From: RI-92 sp037384645
GTDB lineage: Bacteria; Pseudomonadota; Gammaproteobacteria; UBA6429; Thiohalophilaceae
Assembly: GCA_037384645.1 (NCBI GenBank)
Contig: JARRNT010000003.1
Span: 1-64,000, forward strand
DNA length: 64,000 nt
Direction of reading: 5' to 3'
The notes below the pieces were generated by a model, which ran no database searches, was not told the origin of the DNA, and saw only the letters and a program-made list of their open reading frames with translations. Made by a program: the position numbers and the translations under genes. This document shows, one piece after another, positions 1 to 8,755 of this stretch. Every line of letters starts with the position of its first letter. Positions within the stretch are counted from its first letter, which is position 1.

Positions 1-278
1 GCTGATAATGCCCGGCTTATAGCCGGTCTGTTTCAGGTAATTGGCAATCCAGATGACTAACGGTGTTTTGCCCGTCCCGCCAACACTGATATTACCAACA
101 ATAATCACGGGCACAGGAATGTCGACATGCTTGAATATTTTTACCTGGTAAAAAAACGTCTGACGGTGACAATTGACAGAAATAACCAGGATAATGGACG
201 CATCATCTGTGTTAGTCCGCCTCGTTCATACCAGGCCTGTTCGAGTTTTGCGGCGAACCGCCTTCTCAGATCAAACAC
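1..278 (-). CDS. lpxK: Tetraacyldisaccharide 4'-kinase, N-terminal part (runs off the window)
   Basis: LpxK phosphorylates the 4' position of the lipid A disaccharide precursor at the inner face of the cytoplasmic membrane. About 92 codons are visible, read from a GTG at 278 preceded by a TAAAGGG ribosome site. A hydrophobic stretch lies near residues 28-37, and a P-loop with the core [12 protein letters not shown] spans about residues 62-73, which is the family hallmark. The start lies 11 bases beyond the msbA stop, so the two lipid A genes are cotranscribed. An ATG at codon 25 is an alternative start but would remove the amphipathic N-terminus. The 3' end is outside the window. Confidence 0.9.
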
Positions 279-289
279 CGTTTTTCCCT

Positions 290-2041
290 TTAGTTATTCG
301 TATTATGTGCGAACTGCATTCGATAAAGACTGGCGTACGCCCCTTCTTTTTCCAGCAATACCCGATGGTTACCCATCTCCACAATGCGTCCGTTTTCCAT
401 TACCACGATCTTGTCCACCCGTTCAATGGTCGACAGACGATGCGCAATCACCAGGGTCGTGCGATCGCGCATAACCTGGTTCAGTGCATCCTGAATCAGG
501 CGTTCCGATTCGTTATCCAGGGCAGACGTTGCCTCGTCGAGAATCAGTATAGGGGCATCCTTGAGAATTGCCCGGGCAATCGCCAGACGTTGGCGTTGAC
601 CGCCAGACAATAACACGCCATTTTCTCCCACTATGGTTTCAAAACCGTCGGGTAACTGCTCGATAAACTCCAGGGCATGGGCGGCGCTGGCAGCACGTCG
701 GATTGCCTCTTCACTGATGTTACCCAGGCCGCCATAGGCAATATTATGGGCGATCGTATCGTTAAACAGGGTCACATGCTGACTGACCAGGGCAATTTGT
801 GAACGCAAGGAGGCAAGGCTGATATCGCGGATCTCCGTACCATCTATCATGATCTGGCCCTGCTGCAAGTCATAGAATCTCGGCAGCAGACTGACCAGTG
901 TCGTTTTGCCGGCACCGGAACGCCCCACAAAGGCGACACTCTCGCCTGCCCTGATTTCCAGATCGATATCCTGCAGTACCGGCTCAGCATTCGGGCCATA
1001 ACGAAAGGTAACGTGGTTAAAGCTAACATGTCCTTTGACGCGTTCCAGTACCCGCTTGCCGGTATCTTTTTCGATCTCCAGGTCAAGAAAACTGAAAACA
1101 CTCTGGGCGGCAGCAATACCGCGTTGCAGGCTGGAATTGACTGTCGCAAGACGTCGGGCATGTTGTAACAACAACACCATTGCCATCACGAACGACATAA
1201 ATTCACCTGGCGTGATATTTTGCTGGGTTGCAAAATACACGATACCGGCAAAGGTGGACGCCACGATTTGTTCAATGATTGGTGTACTGATGGCGTTGGT
1301 TGCGAAAAACTTCAGAAACTGGCGTTTGTTATACCGGTTTACCTCGGCAAAAGATTGCCTTTCATAGGGCTGGCCACCGAAAATCTTGACCTCCCGGTTG
1401 GCATCGATCACTTCCTGGGTAACTGTCGACACATTGCCCATGGAATGCTGAATGCGATGACTCAGCCGACGAAAACGACGACTGACGTAGGTAACGATAA
1501 CAGCCAGTAAAGGGAAAACGATCAACAGCAGACTGGTCAGGTTTCGACTCTGGTAAAACATCAATGCCAGCAGTCCAACCACGGTCAGGCTGTCACGAAT
1601 AAATATGGTCACCACTTTTGACGACGCATCGGCCAGCTGTTCGACGTCGTAAACCATTTTGGATACCAAGGTGCCCGATGCCGCACGGTCGTAATAACTC
1701 GTGGGCAGCCGGAGCAAGTGTCCGAATATCAGTTGACGCAGATCGAACACCACGTTGCGCGCCACCCAGGCCATCCCGTAATCAGACAGGAAGGTACCGA
1801 TTGTGCGCAGCGCGAATACGCCGATAATCGCCAGCGGCACCCATCTGATCGTGGACGGATCCTTATGGATGAAACTGCCATCGATCATCGGCTGTATCAG
1901 CTTGGAAAATGCCGCAGCCGTGGTAGAAAACAGTACCATCCCCAGCAGAGCCACGAGAAATATGCGCCAATAGGGTAAAGTGTATTGCAGTAAACGACGA
2001 TAAATTTGCCAGCCGGTATACGCTTCCTGGGATTGCGTCAT
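290..2041 (-). CDS. msbA: Lipid A export ATP-binding/permease protein MsbA
   Basis: This is a half-size ABC exporter (583 residues, the usual length) that flips core-lipid A across the inner membrane. The transmembrane domain fills about residues 20-310. The ATPase domain carries Walker A GRSGAGKTT near 373-381, the signature LSGGQ near 479, and Walker B ILILDEATSALD near 498. It lies between exbD (6-base gap) and lpxK, the usual lipid A/transport operon of Gammaproteobacteria. The start is the ATG at 2041. Generic multidrug half-transporters look similar, but the lpxK neighbour makes MsbA by far the best call. Confidence 0.95.
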   Translation of the reverse strand: MTQSQEAYTGWQIYRRLLQYTLPYWRIFLVALLGMVLFSTTAAAFSKLIQPMIDGSFIHKDPSTIRWVPLAIIGVFALRTIGTFLSDYGMAWVARNVVFDLRQLIFGHLLRLPTSYYDRAASGTLVSKMVYDVEQLADASSKVVTIFIRDSLTVVGLLALMFYQSRNLTSLLLIVFPLLAVIVTYVSRRFRRLSHRIQHSMGNVSTVTQEVIDANREVKIFGGQPYERQSFAEVNRYNKRQFLKFFATNAISTPIIEQIVASTFAGIVYFATQQNITPGEFMSFVMAMVLLLQHARRLATVNSSLQRGIAAAQSVFSFLDLEIEKDTGKRVLERVKGHVSFNHVTFRYGPNAEPVLQDIDLEIRAGESVAFVGRSGAGKTTLVSLLPRFYDLQQGQIMIDGTEIRDISLASLRSQIALVSQHVTLFNDTIAHNIAYGGLGNISEEAIRRAASAAHALEFIEQLPDGFETIVGENGVLLSGGQRQRLAIARAILKDAPILILDEATSALDNESERLIQDALNQVMRDRTTLVIAHRLSTIERVDKIVVMENGRIVEMGNHRVLLEKEGAYASLYRMQFAHNTNN

Positions 2042-2047
2042 CGGGTT

Positions 2048-2470
2048 TTATTTTTCTGATTGTGGTTGTTTAACCGTCAGGCTGAACTTGTTCAGGCCCA
2101 ACTGTCGCACAGCATCCATCGCCGTCATGACAGACTGATAAGTCGAATCCTTGTCGGAGTTGATAATGATGTGTGGATTTTTCTTACTACCCACGGTTTC
2201 CTTGACGGCGAGTTTAAGTGTCTCCAGTTTGTTATCGCGTAATCGCCGGTTATTAACATAGTATCGGCCCAGGCTGTCGATACTGATCTCGACAGTAAAT
2301 GCATGTTGCTTGACGGGGGCACCGGTTGCTTTAGGCAGGTCAATCTGGATATTTGCATCCTTCTTGAACGTGGTGGCAATCATGAAAAAGATAAGCAATA
2401 AAAACACCACGTCAATCAGCGGCGTAATGTTGACGTCCAGGGGCTCATCCTGTTTTTTGCGGAAATTCAT
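2048..2470 (-). CDS. exbD: Biopolymer transport protein ExbD/TolR family
   Basis: This is the single-pass energising subunit that works with an ExbB-type proton channel. Its 140 residues begin at the ATG at 2470. The one membrane helix lies at about residues 19-38, and the N-terminal motif LDVNITPLIDVVFLLLIFF carries the conserved membrane aspartate. The rest is the periplasmic TolR-like domain. A longer reading from a TTG at 2497 would overlap exbB, but the family begins with MNF(R/K)-type sequences, so the ATG is preferred. The gene follows exbB with a 4-base gap. No TonB or Tol partner is present in the window, so the process it powers is unknown. Confidence 0.9.
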   Translation of the reverse strand: MNFRKKQDEPLDVNITPLIDVVFLLLIFFMIATTFKKDANIQIDLPKATGAPVKQHAFTVEISIDSLGRYYVNNRRLRDNKLETLKLAVKETVGSKKNPHIIINSDKDSTYQSVMTAMDAVRQLGLNKFSLTVKQPQSEK

Positions 2471-2474
2471 GGCA

Positions 2475-3008
2475 TCAGGACTGCGGTTTGCGATCAATAC
2501 GTTCTGCGTGCATCACGTCGACCATCTTCAGGGCCTCTTCTTCCATCTTGAGAACCAGTGCATCGATCTTGCCACGAAAGTAGCGGTGAAAGATCAAGGC
2601 CGGAATGGCCACGGACAAACCGGCGGCGGTGGTAATCAGGGCCTGGGCAATTCCACCGGCCAGGTAACTGGGGTTGTTATTACCATGGACCGTTATCGCG
2701 GTAAAAACCTGGATCATGCCGAAGACGGTGCCCAGCAAGCCCAGCAGTGGCGCTGCGGAGGCGATCGTGCCCAGGGTGTTAAGGTAGCGTTCTAACTCGT
2801 GCGCCACCTGACGGCCGGTGTCCTCGATGCTCTCTTTCATGATTTCGCGCGGGTGATGGCGGTTTGCCAGGCCTGCCGACAAAACCCGGCCCAGCGGTGA
2901 GCTGGCGCTCAGGGCTTCGAGGTGCTTTTCATCAATATCGCCCGCCTTGTGCCATTGCCAGATCTGGGCAACCAGATTGGGGGGGCCGGCCACTATCATC
3001 TCGTACAC
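2475..3008 (-). CDS. exbB: MotA/TolQ/ExbB proton channel family protein, first membrane helix missing
   Basis: ExbB forms the pentameric proton channel that powers an outer-membrane process together with ExbD. The start is a GTG at 3008 with a strong AAAGGAG site 8 bases upstream, so the N-terminus is real. The protein opens with VYEMIVAG and then passes straight into PPNLVAQIWQWHK, skipping the roughly 30-residue first transmembrane helix that the family has at this point. The two later helices (near residues 82-105 and 120-145) and the conserved APLLGLLGTVFGMI segment are intact. The length is 177 residues, against roughly 205-215 for close relatives. This is either an in-frame deletion or an assembly collapse. 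Confidence 0.85.
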   Translation of the reverse strand: MYEMIVAGPPNLVAQIWQWHKAGDIDEKHLEALSASSPLGRVLSAGLANRHHPREIMKESIEDTGRQVAHELERYLNTLGTIASAAPLLGLLGTVFGMIQVFTAITVHGNNNPSYLAGGIAQALITTAAGLSVAIPALIFHRYFRGKIDALVLKMEEEALKMVDVMHAERIDRKPQS

Positions 3009-3098
3009 GCAATCACTCCTTTAAATTTAATAACTTAGCTTAATTCAACGAGGGCTAACTTTAACAAAGTGCAGCCACCGGGTGAAGCAATTTCGCGG

Positions 3099-5405
3099 CT
3101 ACCAGGTTTGCCAGTAGCGCCGGTATTGCCGGCGAAATACCTGTACATTCATCTCTTCCCCCAGCCTGAGCTCGATTGCACCGACCGATGCCGTATCCAG
3201 TAATCGCACCGACCGCTGCTGCAGGCGGTCCACGACCTTTGCGGCAGGGAGATGGAATCGGTTTTGCCAACCTGAAGGAATCAGGCCCAGCGCCGGATTG
3301 ACGGCGGCGAGAAACGCCGGCGTGGAAGAGGTCTTGCTGCCATGGTGAGGTATGACCAGGACGTCACTCTGAAGTTTCTCGCCATAATCTGCCAGCAGCC
3401 TGGCCTCCGCCCGGGATTCGATATCGGCGGTTAACAGCAATCGCCGTGTTGGTGTGGCGACCTGCAGTACACACGAGCGATTATTGTCCTTGTCGGCCTG
3501 TTCGTACTCGGCGCGCGAGGGATAAAGCACTCGAAACTGCACACCGTCCCAGGACCAGCCGTCACCGGCAAAACACCCACGATCGCGTTTATCATCGCGG
3601 ATCACACTTGCCACGTTGCTGATGACATGTGCGACCGGGATAGTTTTTAACAAAGACCATGCCCCGCCTCTGTGATCCAGGTCACTGTGGCTGATCAACA
3701 GCATGTCCAGCTTCCCCACCCCCTGCTGGCGTAAATACGGCAGGATAACAGCCTGGCCGGCATTAAAATATGGACTGAACCGCGGACCACTGTCGTAGAC
3801 CAGGGTATGGTTTTGCGTCAGGACAACCGCAGCCAGCCCCTGGCCGACATCCAGTAAACTGAAGCGTATCTCGCCGACAGGTGGACGCGCTTTTAACGGG
3901 AAAATCAGTGGCAGACACAACACCAGCCCCAGGTAACGGGCCGGGATTTGCCGAGGTAACAGGCTGATGGCAATCCCGACCAGCGCCAGTGCCAGGGTCC
4001 AGCCGTCGGGGGCAGGAACATGCAGCACATTGCCCGACCAGTTGCCGGCCCACGCCAGCGCCGTCAAAAGTAAATGCACTGCCGCAGCCGCCAGTTGCAA
4101 GCCCCAAATTGCCAGTGCGGGATTCACCAGCGACATGCAGGTACTGATGAGTGCCAGCGGCAGGATAAACAGGCTCAAACAGGGAATCGCCAGCAGATTC
4201 GTTATCGGTGAAATCAGCGGGGCCTGCTGGAAAAACACAATCAACAAAGGCAGCAGGCCCAGACTGATAGCCCACTGCATTCGCCACCAGCGTATCACCC
4301 TGGCCGTGCCCTGATACTGAAATTGCAGCAGGTAATAGATCAAGCCAACCGCACTGAACGACAACCAGAAACCAATGGACAAGACCGCGAACGGGTCCAG
4401 CACCAGTACCACGAGCAAGGCCAGCGCCATGACCTGGGATGCCTGGTAACTGCGTTGCCGCCACAACGCAATCAAAATTACTGCCAGCATAATCAAGGCA
4501 CGTTGGGTTGGAATCGCAAAACCTGCCAGCGCAGCATAAAAGCAGGCTACCAGCCAGGCGAAAGCCGCCGCGGCCTTGGGTGCCGGCAGCAAAAGGCACA
4601 GGCGCGGGAATAAGCGCCACAAACGAACTAGCAGAAAGAATGAAAGGCCAGCGATAAGCCCAATATGCAAACCGGAAATGGCCATCAGATGCACGGTGCC
4701 GGTCTGACGTAATACCCGCCATTGTCCTGGACTGATACCGCTGCGGTCACCGATTAACACGGCACGTAGCAAACCCGCAGCAGGGAAACCGACCAGTACG
4801 CTTTCGAAATATTGTTGCAGCCGATAACGCAGGACCTGGACCGGGTATGACCAGAACTCATCCCGCACAAAACGGTTATCCGCCTTTGCCACGACATAAC
4901 CACTGGCCACGATACCCTGTTGTAATAACCAGGCCGTGTAATCGAATGCCCCGGGATCCATAAAACTGTGGGGAGGTCGCAGGCGTAATGTCAGCTGCCA
5001 GACCTGCCCCGGTTGTAAGCCGACAGGCACCCGGGTATACCAGGAAACACGAACCTTGTGCGGAAAAGGTTTTTCTGCTGGCGGCGCTATCTTGCGGATG
5101 ACCAGAACAAATGTGGTCCGCCCATGACGTTGTTGAGGTAATCCGGCCACAACACCTTCTACCCGCAGATTTTGATGCATCAGGGTTTTTGGCAGTCGTT
5201 GTGACATCAAGTCATGAGCCTGGTACTGAGCCCAGACGAAACCCGCCAGCAGACAACAAAGCAGCCGGAACCAGGGCCAACGGCGAATGAGCAAGCCAAT
5301 GCACAACAGCGGAAGGAAATAAATTAACCACGCCGGGGGCAAGACAGCGCGCGTTTGCAAGAGTATGATGCCCGCGAGAAAAGCGAGCGTCCCTGTTTGT
5401 AGCAT
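3099..5405 (-). CDS. comEC: DNA internalisation competence protein ComEC/Rec2
   Basis: ComEC is the inner-membrane channel for single-stranded DNA uptake during natural transformation. Its 768 residues match the family's length. An N-terminal DUF4131 region with membrane helices is followed by the polytopic competence domain (about residues 200-480) and a C-terminal metallo-beta-lactamase-like domain, whose metal motif HSDLDH lies near residue 568 after a conserved LLDVGQG strand near 515. It is the first gene of the comEC-exbB-exbD-msbA-lpxK run, with 90 bases before exbB. No other competence gene is in the window, so competence itself cannot be judged. Confidence 0.95.
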   Translation of the reverse strand: MLQTGTLAFLAGIILLQTRAVLPPAWLIYFLPLLCIGLLIRRWPWFRLLCCLLAGFVWAQYQAHDLMSQRLPKTLMHQNLRVEGVVAGLPQQRHGRTTFVLVIRKIAPPAEKPFPHKVRVSWYTRVPVGLQPGQVWQLTLRLRPPHSFMDPGAFDYTAWLLQQGIVASGYVVAKADNRFVRDEFWSYPVQVLRYRLQQYFESVLVGFPAAGLLRAVLIGDRSGISPGQWRVLRQTGTVHLMAISGLHIGLIAGLSFFLLVRLWRLFPRLCLLLPAPKAAAAFAWLVACFYAALAGFAIPTQRALIMLAVILIALWRQRSYQASQVMALALLVVLVLDPFAVLSIGFWLSFSAVGLIYYLLQFQYQGTARVIRWWRMQWAISLGLLPLLIVFFQQAPLISPITNLLAIPCLSLFILPLALISTCMSLVNPALAIWGLQLAAAAVHLLLTALAWAGNWSGNVLHVPAPDGWTLALALVGIAISLLPRQIPARYLGLVLCLPLIFPLKARPPVGEIRFSLLDVGQGLAAVVLTQNHTLVYDSGPRFSPYFNAGQAVILPYLRQQGVGKLDMLLISHSDLDHRGGAWSLLKTIPVAHVISNVASVIRDDKRDRGCFAGDGWSWDGVQFRVLYPSRAEYEQADKDNNRSCVLQVATPTRRLLLTADIESRAEARLLADYGEKLQSDVLVIPHHGSKTSSTPAFLAAVNPALGLIPSGWQNRFHLPAAKVVDRLQQRSVRLLDTASVGAIELRLGEEMNVQVFRRQYRRYWQTW

Positions 5406-5468
5406 CCTCTAACGTCCTTGTTAGAAAGTTGGCATAATAACAAGGCGTCTCCCGCAGGTTAAGATCGC

Positions 5469-5996
5469 ATGCCCAAGAAATTCATCAAACGCTGGATGCC
5501 GGACTCCGAAAAAGTCCGAAGTCACCCGCATCTCAACAAGGTTTTTGGTACGCTTTTGCACGACCCAAACCTGTTGCATCTCAATCGACGCTCGGTTTCC
5601 GGTGCATTTTTCGTCGGGCTGCTTATGGCCTTTGTACCCTTGCCCACGCAAATGCTCTTCGCAGCGGCGGCAGCCATTTTCCTGCGGGTGAATTTACCAA
5701 TCTCCATCGGCCTGGTGTGGTTGACCAATCCCTTCACCATGCCACCGATATTTTATTTTTGTTACAAGGTTGGTGCCTGGGTGCTGGAGACCCCGATAAC
5801 CAAGCATACATTTTCGCTCAGCTGGACCTGGCTGCAAACCGAGCTGGGTTCGATCTGGCAACCGTTTCTGCTGGGCTGCCTGATTTGCGGCCTGATAAGT
5901 GCCGTTACGGGTGCATTGCTGATTCGCTTGTTGTGGCGCTGCCATGTTATTTATCACTGGCATAAACGTAAACAACGCCGGGAAGTGGTTAAATAA
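5469..5996 (+). CDS. DUF2062 domain-containing membrane protein
   Basis: This 175-residue protein has a basic cytoplasmic N-terminus and hydrophobic stretches near residues 48-75, 80-105 and 130-158. The segment around GLLMAFVPLPTQMLFAAAAA and the following NLPISIGLVWLTNPFTMPP motif are typical of DUF2062. The family is widespread in Proteobacteria and has no settled biochemical function. It commonly sits beside comEC, as here, where it diverges from comEC across 63 bases that must hold both promoters. Its stop is followed by the lolD stop on the other strand, 64 bases away. Confidence 0.9.
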   Translation: MPKKFIKRWMPDSEKVRSHPHLNKVFGTLLHDPNLLHLNRRSVSGAFFVGLLMAFVPLPTQMLFAAAAAIFLRVNLPISIGLVWLTNPFTMPPIFYFCYKVGAWVLETPITKHTFSLSWTWLQTELGSIWQPFLLGCLICGLISAVTGALLIRLLWRCHVIYHWHKRKQRREVVK

Positions 5997-6060
5997 TGAT
6001 CGATTGTATACTTAAGAAAATACTTTAGAAGTACTTTAAATTTACTCTTTAACTATTTGT

Positions 6061-6756
6061 TTATTCTAGTAATACACCATCCTGCAGATGCATTACCCGC
6101 CCCATTTTCTCGGCAAAATTCTGATCATGGGTCACCACGATAAAGCTGGTTGCCAGTTGCTCATTGAGTTCCAGCATTAATTCATAGACCTGGTGCGCAG
6201 TTTTACCGTCCAGGTTCCCGGTCGGTTCATCCGCCAGGACACAACGCGGCTGCGTCACCAGGGCACGGGCGATGGCGGCGCGCTGGCGTTCGCCACCGGA
6301 CAACTCGTGGGGTTTGTGTTCGATACGATGACCTAGCCCGACCCGTTGCAGAATTGCCCTCGCCTGTTCGGCCGCCTCATCCGGTTTGGTGCCACGAATC
6401 AGAAGTGGCATGGCAACATTTTCCAGCGCGGTAAACTCCATGAGCAGGTGATGAAATTGATACACAAAGCCCAGGGTCTGATTACGCAACAGGCCACGGG
6501 CGTTTTCACTCAGACTGCTCATATCCTGACCAGCTACCCACACGCTGCCGGCACTGGGCACATCCAGTCCACCCAGCAGATGCAAAAGGGTACTCTTGCC
6601 GGATCCGGAAGTCCCCACGATGGCCACTTGCTGACCCACGCCAATGGAAAAATTGACATCCTGCAGGACGGTGACCGGTTCCGGTCCTTCCAGATAGCTC
6701 TTGGCCAGGTGCTCGCAGGCTACAACCGATTCTACATGAGAGGTGACAGCATTCAT
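6061..6756 (-). CDS. lolD: Lipoprotein-releasing system ATP-binding protein LolD
   Basis: LolD is the cytoplasmic ATPase of the LolCDE complex, which releases outer-membrane lipoproteins from the inner membrane to LolA. The 231 residues carry Walker [10 protein letters not shown] near 48-56, signature [15 protein letters not shown] near 152, Walker [10 protein letters not shown] near 171 and the H-loop VVTHD near 208. The start ATG overlaps the stop of the lolC gene as ATGA, which implies coupled translation. MacB-type ATPases are similar, but the adjacent LolC/E permease settles the call. Confidence 0.95.
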   Translation of the reverse strand: MNAVTSHVESVVACEHLAKSYLEGPEPVTVLQDVNFSIGVGQQVAIVGTSGSGKSTLLHLLGGLDVPSAGSVWVAGQDMSSLSENARGLLRNQTLGFVYQFHHLLMEFTALENVAMPLLIRGTKPDEAAEQARAILQRVGLGHRIEHKPHELSGGERQRAAIARALVTQPRCVLADEPTGNLDGKTAHQVYELMLELNEQLATSFIVVTHDQNFAEKMGRVMHLQDGVLLE

Positions 6757-8000
6757 TCGTAACGCAGGGCCTCAGCTGGTTGGGTTTTGGCTGCACGTCG
6801 GGCCGGAATGATGGTTGCCAGGATCGATGTCGTTAACGACGCACCGCTGATCCATAGTACCTGATGCCATTGCAAATCTGACGGCAAGGTGCTGATCAGA
6901 TACACGCTGCCATCAATCAACTGTCGATGTAAAACATGTTCCAGCCAGGTGTACATGGACTCCAGGTTTAGCGAGATAATGACGCCAAACAGTGTCCCCA
7001 ACAGGGTACCGACCACACCAATCACGCTGCCCTGGATGATAAATATTCGGGTAATGGTCTGGGTCCTTGCGCCCAGTGTACGCAAGATGGCAATGTCGCT
7101 GCGTTTGTCGGTCACCACCATGATCAGGCTGGACACAATATTAATCGCTGCCACCAGGATGATCAGAAACAGCAAGAGGGAAATCATTGTTTTTTCCATC
7201 TTGACGGCTTTAAACCAGTTGGCATGGTAATAACGCCAGTCCTTGACCCAGTAATCCATCAGGTACTGGTTTTTCAGCCTGTCGCGAACCGTCCCAACAT
7301 TAAACAGATTTTTTACCTGAACCTGAACACCGGTTACTGCCTGCCCCATCCGAAAGACGCGTGCAGCGTCCTGCAGGTTCACCAGGCCGACCGAACTGTC
7401 ATATTCATAGAAGCCAACTTTAAAAATACCACTGACCGTAAAGCGTTTAAGTCGTGGCAGTACACCAGCCGGTGTGATATTTGCGCTGGGTGTGACCATT
7501 GTGACCTTGTCACCCACATCCACCCCTAGACGAAATGCCAGATCCTGGCCAAGAATAATATTGAATTTACCGGGTTTAAGATCAGACAGTTTGCCGCTCA
7601 GCATGTGCTTCGCGACTTGCGACACGGTTTTTTCGAGTTTCGGGTTAACCCCGCGAAACATCGCGCCGTGGACTTCGCTACGATATATCAACATGCCTTC
7701 GGCACGGATATAGGGCGCCGTACCCGTGACATCCGGTTCCTTCTTGACCTGGTCGATAACCTTTTGCCAGTCATTGAGCTTGCCGTCGTATCCCGAGACG
7801 GTGATATCGGAAATCATGCTCAAAATCCGTTGGCTGACTTCCTTTTCAAACCCGTTCATAACGGAGAGGACGATGATCAGGGCCATGACCCCCAGGATGA
7901 TACCGATAATGGAGACGAGCGAAATAAAGGAAATGAAACCGTTACGCCGTTTGGCGCGCGTATAGCGAAGACCGATAAACAACTCGATGGGATTGAACAT
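6753..8000 (-). CDS. lolC: Lipoprotein-releasing ABC transporter permease (LolC/LolE family)
   Basis: This is the membrane subunit of the lipoprotein-release transporter, 415 residues as expected. Four membrane helices lie near residues 20-50, 270-300, 315-345 and 375-400, with a large periplasmic MacB-like domain between the first and second. The N-terminus ([18 protein letters not shown]) is the LolC/E signature. Only one permease gene is present beside lolD, so the transporter may be a homodimer (the LolF arrangement of some Gammaproteobacteria) or a second permease may lie elsewhere. The ATG at 8000 has no visible Shine-Dalgarno sequence. Confidence 0.92.
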   Translation of the reverse strand: MFNPIELFIGLRYTRAKRRNGFISFISLVSIIGIILGVMALIIVLSVMNGFEKEVSQRILSMISDITVSGYDGKLNDWQKVIDQVKKEPDVTGTAPYIRAEGMLIYRSEVHGAMFRGVNPKLEKTVSQVAKHMLSGKLSDLKPGKFNIILGQDLAFRLGVDVGDKVTMVTPSANITPAGVLPRLKRFTVSGIFKVGFYEYDSSVGLVNLQDAARVFRMGQAVTGVQVQVKNLFNVGTVRDRLKNQYLMDYWVKDWRYYHANWFKAVKMEKTMISLLLFLIILVAAINIVSSLIMVVTDKRSDIAILRTLGARTQTITRIFIIQGSVIGVVGTLLGTLFGVIISLNLESMYTWLEHVLHRQLIDGSVYLISTLPSDLQWHQVLWISGASLTTSILATIIPARRAAKTQPAEALRYE

Positions 8001-8008
8001 GGGAGGCT

Positions 8009-8039
8009 ATTAGACCACAAACTGAATCGGCATTGTCAA
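8009..8039 (-). promoter_or_regulatory. Possible lolC promoter with almost no leader
   Basis: On the minus strand a perfect TTGACA (8039 to 8034) precedes TCTAAT (8014 to 8009), with a 19-base spacer. Transcription would start only about two bases before the lolC ATG, which would be consistent with the missing Shine-Dalgarno sequence. The long spacer is a weakness. Confidence 0.3.
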
Positions 8040-8744
8040 TTAAATCAGAACCGTAACCGCCTGGGTCAGGGCAATCGAGGCCGGTGTCACCTCGGCTCGG
8101 TAGGCAAGGATTTCGACGCCTGCCTTGTTGGCGACACGTAACAAACGGCCATACTCCGCGTCGATTTCGTCGGCGGGTCGGAATGCGTTTATATCCGCCC
8201 GCTGAATACAATAAAACATTACTGCCCGCTGGCCACTATCTGCCACCCGCATGAGTTCGCGCAGATGTTTTTGCCCGCGCAGGCTGACAGCATCGGGAAA
8301 CACCGCCGCCCCGATGTCATCACGCGCCGTGACATTCTTGATTTCGACATAACAGCGTCGCTCACCGTCCTGTAACAGCAGGTCAATCCTGCTTTTTTCG
8401 CTACCGTAGGGGACTTCCTGTTCCAGCCTGGGATAACCCTGCAATTCGTTAACGGTGCCATTGCTGATCGCTTCGCTGACCAGGCCATTGACCAGCCCCG
8501 TATGCACGCCGACAAACACATTATCCTCTGGTTCGCTGATTTCCCAGGAGTACCGGTATTTACGGGTTGCACTGCGGGTATCGCGGAGCCATACGCGCAT
8601 GCCCGGACTCGCCACCCCGAGCATTGACCCGGTATTCGGCGTATGTACCGTGACCGTTTCCCCATTATTTAGTTCAACGTCAGCCAGGAAGCGTTTGTAA
8701 CGTCGTAACAACACGGCGGGGATATAGGGCGAGTCAAACTGCAC
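8040..8744 (-). CDS. sfsA: Sugar fermentation stimulation protein homolog SfsA
   Basis: SfsA is a 234-residue protein (same length as in E. coli) first described as a stimulator of maltose gene expression. It combines an N-terminal OB-like fold with a C-terminal nuclease-like fold (PD-(D/E)XK). The sequence shows the conserved VHTPNTGSMLG segment near residue 34, the SRIDLLL core near 128 and the YVEIKNVT strand near 143. It begins with GTG at 8744, 11 bases after the relA stop, so it is probably read with relA. Its molecular role remains unclear across the family. Confidence 0.92.
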   Translation of the reverse strand: MQFDSPYIPAVLLRRYKRFLADVELNNGETVTVHTPNTGSMLGVASPGMRVWLRDTRSATRKYRYSWEISEPEDNVFVGVHTGLVNGLVSEAISNGTVNELQGYPRLEQEVPYGSEKSRIDLLLQDGERRCYVEIKNVTARDDIGAAVFPDAVSLRGQKHLRELMRVADSGQRAVMFYCIQRADINAFRPADEIDAEYGRLLRVANKAGVEILAYRAEVTPASIALTQAVTVLI

Positions 8745-8755
8745 GAACGGGCTTT

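Noticed and set aside
3763..4722. A 319-codon minus-strand frame inside comEC
   Set aside because: It is in another frame of the same strand as comEC, shows no domain, and comEC is continuous and full length.
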